Of a stretch of DNA of 64,000 bases, positions 57,205 to 64,000 are shown one piece after another. Numbering within the stretch: position 1 is the first letter of the stretch; every line of letters begins with the position of its first letter. The notes under the pieces were generated by a model, which did not search any database, was not told the origin of the DNA, and saw nothing but the letters and a program-made list of their open reading frames with translations. The stretch comes from Ciceribacter thiooxidans (GTDB lineage: Bacteria; Pseudomonadota; Alphaproteobacteria; Rhizobiales; Rhizobiaceae). Position numbers and translations under genes: made by a program. The DNA is taken from the NCBI RefSeq assembly GCF_014126615.1, contig NZ_CP059896.1, forward strand, positions 3,234,501-3,298,500. Direction: 5' to 3'.

Positions 57205-57726
57205 TCAGGGATCGAGAGCAACCGCCAACTTGGCCAGCAGACGTCCGAGATCTTCCTTTTCGTGCTCGTCAAGGCACGTCAGAAGATCGGCCTCAAGCGC
57301 CATGTCGGCGCGGAAGGCCGCCTCGGCCTGATTGCGCCCGAGCGGCGTCAATTGCACAGGGAGGCTGCGTCCATCACTCTCGCTTGGCGGACGCTCGACA
57401 AGACCGGCCTTCTCAAGACGCGCAAGTCTCGGAGTCAAGCCGCCCGAGGTGATCATCAGCTGCTGGAACAGCTCGGTCGGGCGAAGCCGATAAGGAGGGC
57501 CGGACCGCAAAAGCGTCGCCAACACGTCAAATTCGCCGGTATCGAGTCCGTATTTCGCAAACACCGCCTCGATGGATGGGCGAACCTTCAGTGTGATCCA
57601 GCGCGCGCGACCGAGAATGGCCATGCCGACGGTATTCACATCCGGAAGCTCCCTGGACCATTGTCGCCGGCGCACGCCGACGTGATCATCCTGCAGATCC
57701 TGCCCCGAAGTAATTTGTCTTGCCAT
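57205..57726 (-). CDS. MarR-family regulator
   Basis: 173 residues. The winged helix is GEFDVLATLLRSGPPYRLRPTELFQQLMITSGGLTPRLARLEKAGLVERPPSESDGRSLPVQLTPLGR, a textbook MarR DNA-binding domain. The ATG at 57726 follows AGGAGA by 7 bases; the frame is open to 57795. A palindrome lies 15 bases upstream of the start, in the region shared with a divergent DoxX gene. Confidence 0.92.
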   Translation of the reverse strand: MARQITSGQDLQDDHVGVRRRQWSRELPDVNTVGMAILGRARWITLKVRPSIEAVFAKYGLDTGEFDVLATLLRSGPPYRLRPTELFQQLMITSGGLTPRLARLEKAGLVERPPSESDGRSLPVQLTPLGRNQAEAAFRADMALEADLLTCLDEHEKEDLGRLLAKLAVALDP

Positions 57727-57740
57727 AAAGCTATCTCCTG

Positions 57741-57760
57741 TTATCTTTCCCAAAAGATAA
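57741..57760. promoter_or_regulatory. MarR operator candidate
   Basis: TTATCTTT and AAAGATAA (8-bp perfect arms) flank CCCA. It begins 15 bases upstream of the marR ATG and is shared with the divergent DoxX gene. Inner arms match the site at 30806-30823. Confidence 0.65.
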
Positions 57761-57839
57761 ACGGATGTGCGGTGCTTCTCAAGAAAAAGATGCACTGTGG
57801 GGTGCGCCCGATCGGCACGCGGAGAGAGGAGAACGACCT

Positions 57840-58229
57840 ATGAAACAGGAACTAATCGCCCTTTGGGCCGGGCGCGGCCTGTCGCTGATTTTTGTCCTGT
57901 TCATGCTTGGAGCGTCGGTGGCGCCCAAGCTTCTCGGCCTGCCTGTTGCGGAGGAGACGCTTGCTGCCCTCGGCTGGCCACCCGGCTATTCGACGATGAT
58001 CGGCATCATCGAGCTGACCTGCGTGGTGCTCTACCTGGTTCCACGCACCAGCCTGCTCGGCGCCATCCTGATGACCGGCCTTCTCGGAGGCGCGATCGCG
58101 ACGCAGTTGCGCGCCCAAAGCCCGCTCTTCAGCCACGTGCTATTCAGCTTTTACATTGCCGCTTTCATGTGGGGCGGCCTGTGGCTACGCATGCCGGCCA
58201 TCCGCGCAGCGCTGCCACTCCTTCGCTGA
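57840..58229 (+). CDS. DoxX-family membrane protein
   Basis: 129 residues with four predicted membrane helices (LSLIFVLFMLGASVAPKLLGL, YSTMIGIIELTCVVLYLVP, LLGAILMTGLLGGAIATQLR, VLFSFYIAAFMWGGLWLRMP). The spacing and the KLLGLPVAEETLAALGWP loop match DoxX-like proteins of unknown function. The ATG at 57840 follows AGAGGAG. It is divergent from the MarR regulator and probably under its control. Confidence 0.85.
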   Translation: MKQELIALWAGRGLSLIFVLFMLGASVAPKLLGLPVAEETLAALGWPPGYSTMIGIIELTCVVLYLVPRTSLLGAILMTGLLGGAIATQLRAQSPLFSHVLFSFYIAAFMWGGLWLRMPAIRAALPLLR

Positions 58230-58241
58230 GAAACCCGTCCC

Positions 58242-58643
58242 TCAGCCGCCGACCTGACGAACCCATTCCGGAAGGCTGTAGTAGTTGGATATCCGCGCGA
58301 CCTTGCCGTCCCTGAGTTCGAAGAAGGCGCCGGCCGGGAGAACGTATTTCTGGCCGTTCGCTGGCGGAAGGCCTTCATCCGTCGCCAGATATTCGCCATT
58401 GACGACGAATTCGGCCGCCCCACGTCGGCCGTCCTCACTGGTCATGACCACCATATCGGTAAGTTCTTCCCTGTAGCAGCGATTCATGTGTTCCATGAAG
58501 CGTGCGAAAGCCTCCTTGCCGATCTGGCGTTCACCCTGGTTGATGTCGTGAACGACGTCATCGGTCAGAAGCGCCAGGAAGGCCTCCATGTCGCCGGCAT
58601 TGAAAGCTTCATAGTAGGCGCGGATCGTATCGGCAGCGGTCAT
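58242..58643 (-). CDS. NTF2-like (SnoaL/ketosteroid isomerase-like) protein
   Basis: 133 residues: TIRAYYEAFNAGDMEAFLALLTDDVVHDINQGERQIGKEAFARFMEHMNRCYREELTDMVV, then RGAAEFVVNGEY and YVLPAGAFFELRDGKVARISNYYSLPEW, the complete cone-shaped NTF2-like fold. Function unknown; may be an isomerase, hydrolase or binding protein. It is convergent with the DoxX gene and divergent from the GNAT gene at 58725. Confidence 0.9.
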   Translation of the reverse strand: MTAADTIRAYYEAFNAGDMEAFLALLTDDVVHDINQGERQIGKEAFARFMEHMNRCYREELTDMVVMTSEDGRRGAAEFVVNGEYLATDEGLPPANGQKYVLPAGAFFELRDGKVARISNYYSLPEWVRQVGG

Positions 58644-58724
58644 GGCATTCCTCCGTGGCAGGCAGGACTTGGATCAAAGGTTCGGGAACGGTATAACCGC
58701 TCCCAAACGGACTGAAAACACTTC

Positions 58725-59318
58725 ATGGCCCTCGCGATCCAATCCTTCTCCGGCGGCGAGATCGCCGCATTCGTCGACGACCTTGCTCGGTTGAGGATCG
58801 CTGTGTTCCGGGATTTCCCGTATTTGTACGAGGGCGACCTCGCCTACGAGCGGAATTATCTCGCCACCTATTCGCGTTCCGAGGGTTCGGTTTTCGTACT
58901 GGCGGCCGATAGCGACCGAGTCGTCGGTGCAGCGACGGGAACGCCGATGGTCGGAGAGACGGACGAGGTGAAGGCGCCCTTCCTGGCCGCAGGACGCGAC
59001 CCGGCCGAGCATTTCTACTTCGGCGAAAGCGTGCTTCTCCCCGAATATCGCGGCCAGGGCATCGGCGTGAAGTTCTTCGAAGGCCGCGAGGCCCAGGCGA
59101 GAAAACTCGGCCTGCGCTATGCCACCTTCTGCGCCGTCGAGCGCGCGGCCGATCATCCGCGCAGGCCGGCCGATTACGTGCCTCTCGATTCGTTCTGGAC
59201 CAGGCGCGGCTACACCCATCATCCCGAGCTGCGCACGACCTTCTCCTGGCGCGACCTCGACGAGGCCAGGGAAAGTCCGAAGCCCCTCTCTTTCTGGATA
59301 CGGGACCTCCGTTCATGA
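58725..59318 (+). CDS. GNAT-family N-acetyltransferase
   Basis: 197 residues. The acetyl-CoA loop is LPEYRGQGIGVKFFEGREAQARKLG, preceded by HFYFGESVLL; the C-terminus has DSFWTRRGYTHHPELRTTFSWRDLDE. The N-terminal block IAVFRDFPYLYEGDLAYERNYLATYSRS is characteristic of a conserved rhizobial group. It overlaps the downstream nitrilase gene by four bases, so the two work together or at least are co-expressed. Confidence 0.88.
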   Translation: MALAIQSFSGGEIAAFVDDLARLRIAVFRDFPYLYEGDLAYERNYLATYSRSEGSVFVLAADSDRVVGAATGTPMVGETDEVKAPFLAAGRDPAEHFYFGESVLLPEYRGQGIGVKFFEGREAQARKLGLRYATFCAVERAADHPRRPADYVPLDSFWTRRGYTHHPELRTTFSWRDLDEARESPKPLSFWIRDLRS

Positions 59319-60190
59319 CCAAGATCACGCTCGCAAGCTGCCAATACAAGATCGATCTGATCGAGACCTGGGAGGATTACGCCCTCCATCTCACCCAACT
59401 CGTGCGTGCAGCCGTCGAGAAGGGAGCAAAGCTTCTGCTGCTGCCCGAATATTCGGGCCTTGTGCTCACCGGCCAGATCGACGCGCAGGTCCGCTCTGAT
59501 CTGCACGGGTCGATTGCCGGTATCCAGCCGATGATCCCGGCCTGGCTCGAACTCTGCGAGAACCTCGCCCGGACCCACGGCATCGTCTTTCAGCCGGGCT
59601 CGGCGCCGATGCGCGATCCTGACGGCAACTATCGCAACCGCGCCTGGCTCTTCGGTCCCGATGGCCTGATCGGCCATCAGGACAAGATCATCATGACCCG
59701 CTTCGAGCGAGAGCAGTGGGGGATTGCAGCCGGCGAGGACGGCCTCCGCAGTTTCGAAACGCCGCTCGGCACGCTCGGCATCCTCATTTGTTACGACAAC
59801 GAGTTCCCGATGCTCGGTCGCAAGCTTGCGGACCTGGGCGTCGAACTCATTCTCGCGCCGAGTTGCACCGATACGCTGGCCGGCGCCTATCGGGTGCGGA
59901 TCGGGGCACAGGCACGCGCCTTGGAAAACCAGATTGCTGTGCTCGTCTCACCGACGGCGGGCAATGCACCATGGTTCCCGGCTCTCGACGAGAACAGGGG
60001 GCGCGCGGCACTGTACGTGCCGCCGGACTACGGCATGCCGCCGTCTGGCGTGTTCGCCGAGAGCGAGAGCGATGATGTCGATGAAAGCCGATGGCTGATC
60101 ACCGATATTGACCTTGAGGATGTGTTGCGGCTGCGCACCGAGGGCCAAGTCGCCACACGACGCGACTGGCCGGAACAGTTTGCCGTCTGA
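59315..60190 (+). CDS. Carbon-nitrogen hydrolase (nitrilase superfamily)
   Basis: 291 residues with the Glu-Lys-Cys triad: Glu45 in LLLLPEYSG, Lys124 in GHQDKIIMTRFERE and Cys159 in GILICYDNEFP. The superfamily hydrolyses amides, nitriles or carbamoyl compounds. It is translationally coupled to a GNAT acetyltransferase, an arrangement that suggests acetylation and deamidation of one metabolite; the substrate is unknown. Confidence 0.93.
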   Translation: MTKITLASCQYKIDLIETWEDYALHLTQLVRAAVEKGAKLLLLPEYSGLVLTGQIDAQVRSDLHGSIAGIQPMIPAWLELCENLARTHGIVFQPGSAPMRDPDGNYRNRAWLFGPDGLIGHQDKIIMTRFEREQWGIAAGEDGLRSFETPLGTLGILICYDNEFPMLGRKLADLGVELILAPSCTDTLAGAYRVRIGAQARALENQIAVLVSPTAGNAPWFPALDENRGRAALYVPPDYGMPPSGVFAESESDDVDESRWLITDIDLEDVLRLRTEGQVATRRDWPEQFAV

Positions 60191-60193
60191 ACC

Positions 60194-61438
60194 CTATTTC
60201 CCGACGAGATCGGCCCGGCGCCGTTCCAGGAACCGGCGTTCCGCCTCTCCCGGTCCAAGAGCAAGTGCCCTGTCGAAGGAAATCCGCGCTTCGTCGTGGC
60301 GCCCGAGCCGCGACAGAACGTCGGCCCGGGCGGCGAGGAACGGCAAAAAGTCGTTCAGCACATCGGCATCCAATCGGTCCAGCTCGATCAATGCAGCCTC
60401 TGCCCCTTGCACCTCCGCAAGCGCCACTGCGCGGTTGATACGGATCACCGGATCGTCGCGGAGGCCGAGCAGGATGTCGTAAGCCGCGAGCACGGCCTTC
60501 CATGGCGGCGGATCGGCGACACTCCTTCTGCCGCACCAGAGCGCATGGATCATCATCTGCATGATGCGAGGTCCCGGCCCTGACATCCCGAGCGCTCTTG
60601 CGCAGTATCCCCGAGCCGCCGCGATCATTGGCTGCGACCAGAGCGCCGGATCCTGTTCGACCAGGGGAATCATCGCCCCGGTCGAATCGATACGTGCCGG
60701 ACGGCGCGCCTCGGCGAAGCGTACAGTCGCGGCCAGCGCCAGAACCTCGGCCTCCTCGGGCAGCATTTCCGCGAGCAATGCGGTAAGGTCGAACATTTCG
60801 CGGGCAAAACCTGCATGACGGCCCGAGCCGGCCGCGTCCTCATGCGCCTTGGCATAGGCGATCTCGATCGTCGACAGCACTGCGGACAGGCGTGCGGCCC
60901 AGTGCTCTGGCTCCGGAACCTCAAAGCCGACGCCGGCCTCCGTAATATTGCGCTTGGCTCGCACCAGCCGCTGCGCAAGTGTGGTTTCGGACAACAGAAA
61001 GGCACGTGCGACCTCGCCTGTCGTCAGGCCGCAGACGAGCTTCAACGTGAGCGCCGCGCGGCTTTCGCCGCCAATGGCCGGATGGCAGCAGACGAAGATC
61101 AGCTTCAATCGCTCGTCGGGAATTACGGCGTCGTCGCTTGTCAGCCGATCTTCGGCGGTCGGTTCGGACGCCGGCTCGTCGGGACGGTTTTCCGTGCGTG
61201 TCCGACGGCGACGCAGAATATCGAGCGCCGTGCGCTCTGCCACCCGATAGAGCCATGCCGCGGTATCTCGCGGCGGACCTTCATCTTTCCAGGCCTTGGC
61301 TGCCTTCAGGCAACTTTCCGCAAACGCCTCTTCCGCGAGATCGAGGTCTCGATAACGGGCGGCTAACGCCGCGCGGATGCGCCCGCCGACCGCCCGAAAG
61401 GCATCGTCGAGCGCCCCCTCGCCGACCGGTGTGCTCAC
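60194..61438 (-). CDS. ECF42-type sigma factor
   Basis: 414 residues. Sigma region 2 (RDLDLAEEAFAESCLKAAKAWKDEGPPRDTAAWLYRVAERTALDILRRRR) and region 4 (RAALTLKLVCGLTTGEVARAFLLSETTLAQRLVRAKRNI) are followed by a long C-terminal DUF6596/TPR-like extension of about 230 residues that is needed for activity in ECF42. No anti-sigma gene is present. The stop-start overlap with the DGPF/YCII gene upstream is the usual ECF42 context. A promoter matching the ECF42 consensus precedes the pair, so it should be autoregulated. Confidence 0.93.
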   Translation of the reverse strand: MSTPVGEGALDDAFRAVGGRIRAALAARYRDLDLAEEAFAESCLKAAKAWKDEGPPRDTAAWLYRVAERTALDILRRRRTRTENRPDEPASEPTAEDRLTSDDAVIPDERLKLIFVCCHPAIGGESRAALTLKLVCGLTTGEVARAFLLSETTLAQRLVRAKRNITEAGVGFEVPEPEHWAARLSAVLSTIEIAYAKAHEDAAGSGRHAGFAREMFDLTALLAEMLPEEAEVLALAATVRFAEARRPARIDSTGAMIPLVEQDPALWSQPMIAAARGYCARALGMSGPGPRIMQMMIHALWCGRRSVADPPPWKAVLAAYDILLGLRDDPVIRINRAVALAEVQGAEAALIELDRLDADVLNDFLPFLAARADVLSRLGRHDEARISFDRALALGPGEAERRFLERRRADLVGK

Positions 61439-61800
61439 CGCGTCACCCCGGGCGGCAGCGGAATGAGCGGGCGAATTTCGATGGCTCCGTCACGCCCCAA
61501 GGGCACACGCCGAGCGAGCGCTATCGCGGCATCGAGATCCGGCACATCGATCAGGTAATAGCCGCCGAGCTGCTCCTTGGTTTCGGCGAACGGACCATCG
61601 TGGATCGTCTGTTCACCGTTCTCGCGGCGGACCGTCGTTGCGAATGCGGTGCCCTTGAGGCCTCCGCCGCCGAGCCTTGCAGCACCCATCTCGCCGATGA
61701 GGGCGAAATGCTTCGGCCCGATTTCCGCCATGAGGGGGCCGGTCTTTTCCGGACCGCCGAAGATTTCCTCATTCTCATAGATCAGAAGCATGTACTGCAT
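61435..61800 (-). CDS. YCII/DGPF-family protein
   Basis: 121 residues with the DGPF motif in IHDGPFAETKEQLGGYYLIDVPDLDAAIALARRVP, the mark of YCII-related proteins that accompany ECF41/42 sigma factors. The N-terminus MQYMLLIYENEE is typical. The role is unknown: a ferredoxin-like alpha/beta barrel that may bind a small molecule. AAGGAGG stands before the ATG at 61800; its stop overlaps the sigma factor start by four bases. Confidence 0.92.
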   Translation of the reverse strand: MQYMLLIYENEEIFGGPEKTGPLMAEIGPKHFALIGEMGAARLGGGGLKGTAFATTVRRENGEQTIHDGPFAETKEQLGGYYLIDVPDLDAAIALARRVPLGRDGAIEIRPLIPLPPGVTR

Positions 61801-61857
61801 GGTATCGGCCCCTCCTTGAGGCATTTCCGGCCCGGCCATCGGCGCCGTCACCGAAGA

Positions 61858-61884
61858 GACGCGCCGCCAACCACGGAATCGACA
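61858..61884 (-). promoter_or_regulatory. ECF42-type promoter
   Basis: Reading on the minus strand, TGTCGA (61884-61879), 17 bases, then CGTC (61861-61858) fit the ECF42 motif described for Streptomyces (TGTCGA at -35, CGA/TC at -10). It ends 57 bases before the YCII ATG, a normal leader length. Confidence 0.72.
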
Positions 61885-62023
61885 CCGCCACGCAAAAAAA
61901 TTCAACCGCCGTTGGAGAGGCACGTGGCTCCGCCCCGGAAATCTTGCTGCTACGCCGCGAATGCCGCTGAAACCCCCATATTCCGCTTTGCCGGCGGATT
62001 GCGCGCTGCTATATGCGCTGCCC

Positions 62024-63847
62024 ATGAGCACATCGTCCCGCACGCCCCTTGACCATATCCGCAATTTCTCGATCGTGGCCCACATCGACCATGGAAAGTC
62101 GACGCTGGCCGACCGTCTGATCCAGTCGACCGGCGGTCTTGCCGACCGCGAGATGTCGGAACAGGTTCTCGACAACATGGAGATCGAGAAGGAACGCGGC
62201 ATCACCATCAAGGCCCAGACCGTGCGCCTGCACTACAAGGCGAACGATGGCGAAACCTATGTGCTCAACCTCATCGACACGCCCGGTCACGTCGACTTCG
62301 CCTACGAGGTGTCGCGCTCGCTCTCGGCCTGCGAGGGGTCCCTGCTCGTCGTCGACGCCTCCCAGGGCGTGGAAGCGCAGACGCTCGCCAACGTCTACCA
62401 GGCGATAGACAACAACCACGAGCTGGTGACGGTGCTCAACAAGATCGACCTGCCGGCCGCGGAACCGGAGCGGATCAAGGAACAGATCGAGGAAGTCATC
62501 GGGATCGACGCCTCGGACGCCGTGCAGATCTCGGCGAAGACGGGTCTCGGCATCCCCGACGTGCTCGAAGCCATCGTGCACAAGCTGCCGGCGCCGAAGA
62601 GCCCCGGTGGCGAGACGGCTCCGCTGAAGGCGTTGCTGGTCGACAGCTGGTACGACACCTATCTCGGCGTCATGGTTCTCGTGCGAATCATCGACGGCGT
62701 GCTGACCAAGGGCCAGACCATCCGCATGATGGGCACGGGTGCAAAATACACGGTCGAACGTGTCGGCGTGCTGACCCCGAAGATGGTCAATGTCGATAGT
62801 CTCGGCCCCGGCGAGATCGGTTTCATCACCGCCTCGATCAAGGAAGTCGCCGATACCCGCGTTGGCGACACGATCACCGACGATAAGCGCCCGACGGCAC
62901 AGGCCCTGCCCGGCTTCAAGCCCGCCCAGCCGGTCGTATTCTGCGGCCTGTTCCCGGTCGATGCCGCCGATTTCGAGGACCTGCGCGCCGCCATGGGCAA
63001 GCTGCGCCTTAACGACGCTTCCTTTTCGTTCGAAATGGAAAGCTCGGCAGCACTCGGCTTCGGCTTCCGCTGCGGCTTCCTTGGCCTGCTGCACCTCGAG
63101 ATCATCCAGGAGCGGCTCGAGCGCGAATTCAACCTCGACCTCGTCGCCACCGCCCCTTCGGTTGTCTACCAGATGACGCTGACGGACGGCACCGAGAAGG
63201 AGTTGCACAATCCGGCCGACATGCCGGACGTGGTGAAGATCGAGGAAATCCGCGAGCCGTGGATCAAGGCGACGATCATGACGCCCGACGAATATCTCGG
63301 CGGCATCCTGAAGCTCTGCCAGGATCGGCGTGGCATTCAGACCGAACTCACCTATGTCGGCAACCGCGCGATGATCACCTACGAGCTGCCGCTCAACGAA
63401 GTGGTCTTCGACTTCTACGACCGGCTGAAGTCGATCTCCAAGGGCTATGCCTCCTTCGACTACCACATCCTCGACTACCGCGAGGGCGACCTCGTCAAGA
63501 TGTCGATCCTGGTCAACGGCGATCCGGTCGATGCGCTTTCGATGCTGGTCCACCGCTCCGCCGCAGACCGGCGCGGGCGCGGCATGTGCGAGAAGCTCAA
63601 GGAACTCATTCCGCCGCACATGTTCCAGATCCCGATCCAGGCGGCGATCGGCGGCAAGGTGATCGCACGCGAAACCGTCCGCGCGCTGCGCAAGGACGTG
63701 ACTGCCAAGTGTTACGGCGGCGACGCCACCCGCAAGCGCAAGCTTCTCGACAAGCAGAAGGAAGGCAAGAAGCGCATGCGTCAGTTCGGCAAGGTCGAGA
63801 TCCCGCAGGAAGCGTTCATCGCCGCGTTGAAGATGAACGACGAATAA
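62024..63847 (+). CDS. lepA: Elongation factor 4
   Basis: 607 residues. The GTPase domain has [31 protein letters not shown] and [11 protein letters not shown]; domains III-V and the LepA-specific C-terminal domain ([20 protein letters not shown] segment, then [40 protein letters not shown]) are complete. It is a translational GTPase that affects ribosome assembly and back-translocation. The ATG at 62024 gives the standard N-terminus; the frame is open to 61961. Confidence 0.98.
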   Translation: MSTSSRTPLDHIRNFSIVAHIDHGKSTLADRLIQSTGGLADREMSEQVLDNMEIEKERGITIKAQTVRLHYKANDGETYVLNLIDTPGHVDFAYEVSRSLSACEGSLLVVDASQGVEAQTLANVYQAIDNNHELVTVLNKIDLPAAEPERIKEQIEEVIGIDASDAVQISAKTGLGIPDVLEAIVHKLPAPKSPGGETAPLKALLVDSWYDTYLGVMVLVRIIDGVLTKGQTIRMMGTGAKYTVERVGVLTPKMVNVDSLGPGEIGFITASIKEVADTRVGDTITDDKRPTAQALPGFKPAQPVVFCGLFPVDAADFEDLRAAMGKLRLNDASFSFEMESSAALGFGFRCGFLGLLHLEIIQERLEREFNLDLVATAPSVVYQMTLTDGTEKELHNPADMPDVVKIEEIREPWIKATIMTPDEYLGGILKLCQDRRGIQTELTYVGNRAMITYELPLNEVVFDFYDRLKSISKGYASFDYHILDYREGDLVKMSILVNGDPVDALSMLVHRSAADRRGRGMCEKLKELIPPHMFQIPIQAAIGGKVIARETVRALRKDVTAKCYGGDATRKRKLLDKQKEGKKRMRQFGKVEIPQEAFIAALKMNDE

Positions 63848-63855
63848 ACCGGCGA

Positions 63856-63896
63856 AGGCCGCATTGATGATCGCGGCCTCCTGAGCGATGCTCAGG
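63856..63896. terminator. Two tandem hairpins between lepA and the HxlR gene
   Basis: AGGCCGC/GCGGCCT (63856-63879) and CCTGAGC/GCTCAGG around GAT (63880-63896) are adjacent perfect stems after the lepA stop. The second overlaps the stop codon region of the opposite-strand gene. They probably terminate transcription from both sides. Confidence 0.7.
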
Positions 63897-63999
63897 CTCG
63901 GCGGCGGGGTGCGCGGGCTGCCGATGGCTCGCCGTCTCTCTCTTTGGCGGCATGCGCCAAACCCCAATTCCCCATGGCATCCAGCACCGGCACCAGCGA
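63892..63999 (-). CDS. HxlR-type regulator, C-terminal end (partial)
   Basis: The minus-strand frame is open from the window edge and encodes 35 residues starting SLVPVLDAMGNWGLAHAA, which is the last helix of HxlR winged-helix regulators, followed by a short basic tail (APRRRA). The DNA-binding part lies beyond the window. Family assignment rests on this one helix. Confidence 0.6.
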   Translation of the reverse strand, partial: SLVPVLDAMGNWGLAHAAKERDGEPSAARAPRRRA

Positions 64000-64000
64000 C

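Noticed and set aside
62009..63967. Very long minus-strand ORF opposite lepA.
   Set aside because: Antisense shadow of lepA, whose protein is fully conserved.

Overview
The window is chromosomal DNA of an alphaproteobacterium, most likely a member of the Rhizobiaceae (Sinorhizobium/Ensifer, Rhizobium or Shinella type). The pointers are high GC with dense, often overlapping genes; a bioBFDAZ operon beside a BioR-type GntR repressor; a membrane-bound ferritin (mbfA) behind an Irr-type ICE palindrome; FixK/FNR-type boxes; a CtrA-type TTAA-N7-TTAA box; and an ECF42 sigma factor paired with a DGPF/YCII protein. I found no rRNA, tRNA, CRISPR array, insertion sequence or prophage. The genus is an inference.

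Layout. 1-7.4 kb: envelope and translation housekeeping (uppP, GST, queG, a YeeZ-like epimerase, a short RlpA-like protein, an RsmB-family methyltransferase). 7.5-12.6 kb: a periplasmic operon imelysin / di-heme DUF1111 / imelysin / Tat-exported DUF1513, probably iron or redox related, in which the DUF1111 gene has no usable start in frame with its signal peptide. 12.6-16 kb: TspO, thioesterase, nucleosidase, guaA. 16-16.9 kb: an unknown secreted protein behind a well-placed FixK/FNR box. 16.9-22.7 kb: bioR divergent from bioBFDAZ, with two identical 13-bp palindromes between them. 22.8-30.8 kb: small regulator-plus-enzyme units (TetR/NmrA/DUF1772, GlxA/isochorismatase, DUF488, YffB, YbaK, M29 aminopeptidase, EamA).

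30.9-37.1 kb: xseA, then a Gtr-like membrane glycosylation locus: a polytopic GT-C-like protein divergent from a polyprenyl-P glycosyltransferase, a methyltransferase, an ArnE-like small transporter and GtrA. 37.1-43.7 kb: oxidoreductases and exporters with LysR and AraC regulators. 43.7-48.8 kb: the translation block infC-rpmI-rplT-pheS-pheT, all on the minus strand; infC starts at ATT. 48.9-55.9 kb: hydrolase, CtrA-box cysteine peptidase, MFS remnant, mbfA divergent from a truncated haemoglobin, an orphan TRAP binding protein, a structured intergenic region, an acetylpolyamine/histone deacetylase-like enzyme and a cysteine-rich secreted protein. 56-64 kb: GNAT/XRE-cupin, MarR/DoxX, GNAT/nitrilase, the ECF42-YCII pair, lepA and the end of an HxlR regulator.

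How parts work together: the bio operon encodes biotin synthesis from a pimelate-thioester precursor (BioZ) under its own repressor. mbfA and trHb share an intergenic region carrying one iron-responsive and one oxygen/NO-responsive site. The ECF42-YCII pair carries its own apparent sigma-specific promoter. The best candidates for undescribed biology are the Gtr-plus-methyltransferase locus, the FixK-box secreted protein, the structured region near 54.0 kb and the imelysin/DUF1111/DUF1513 operon.
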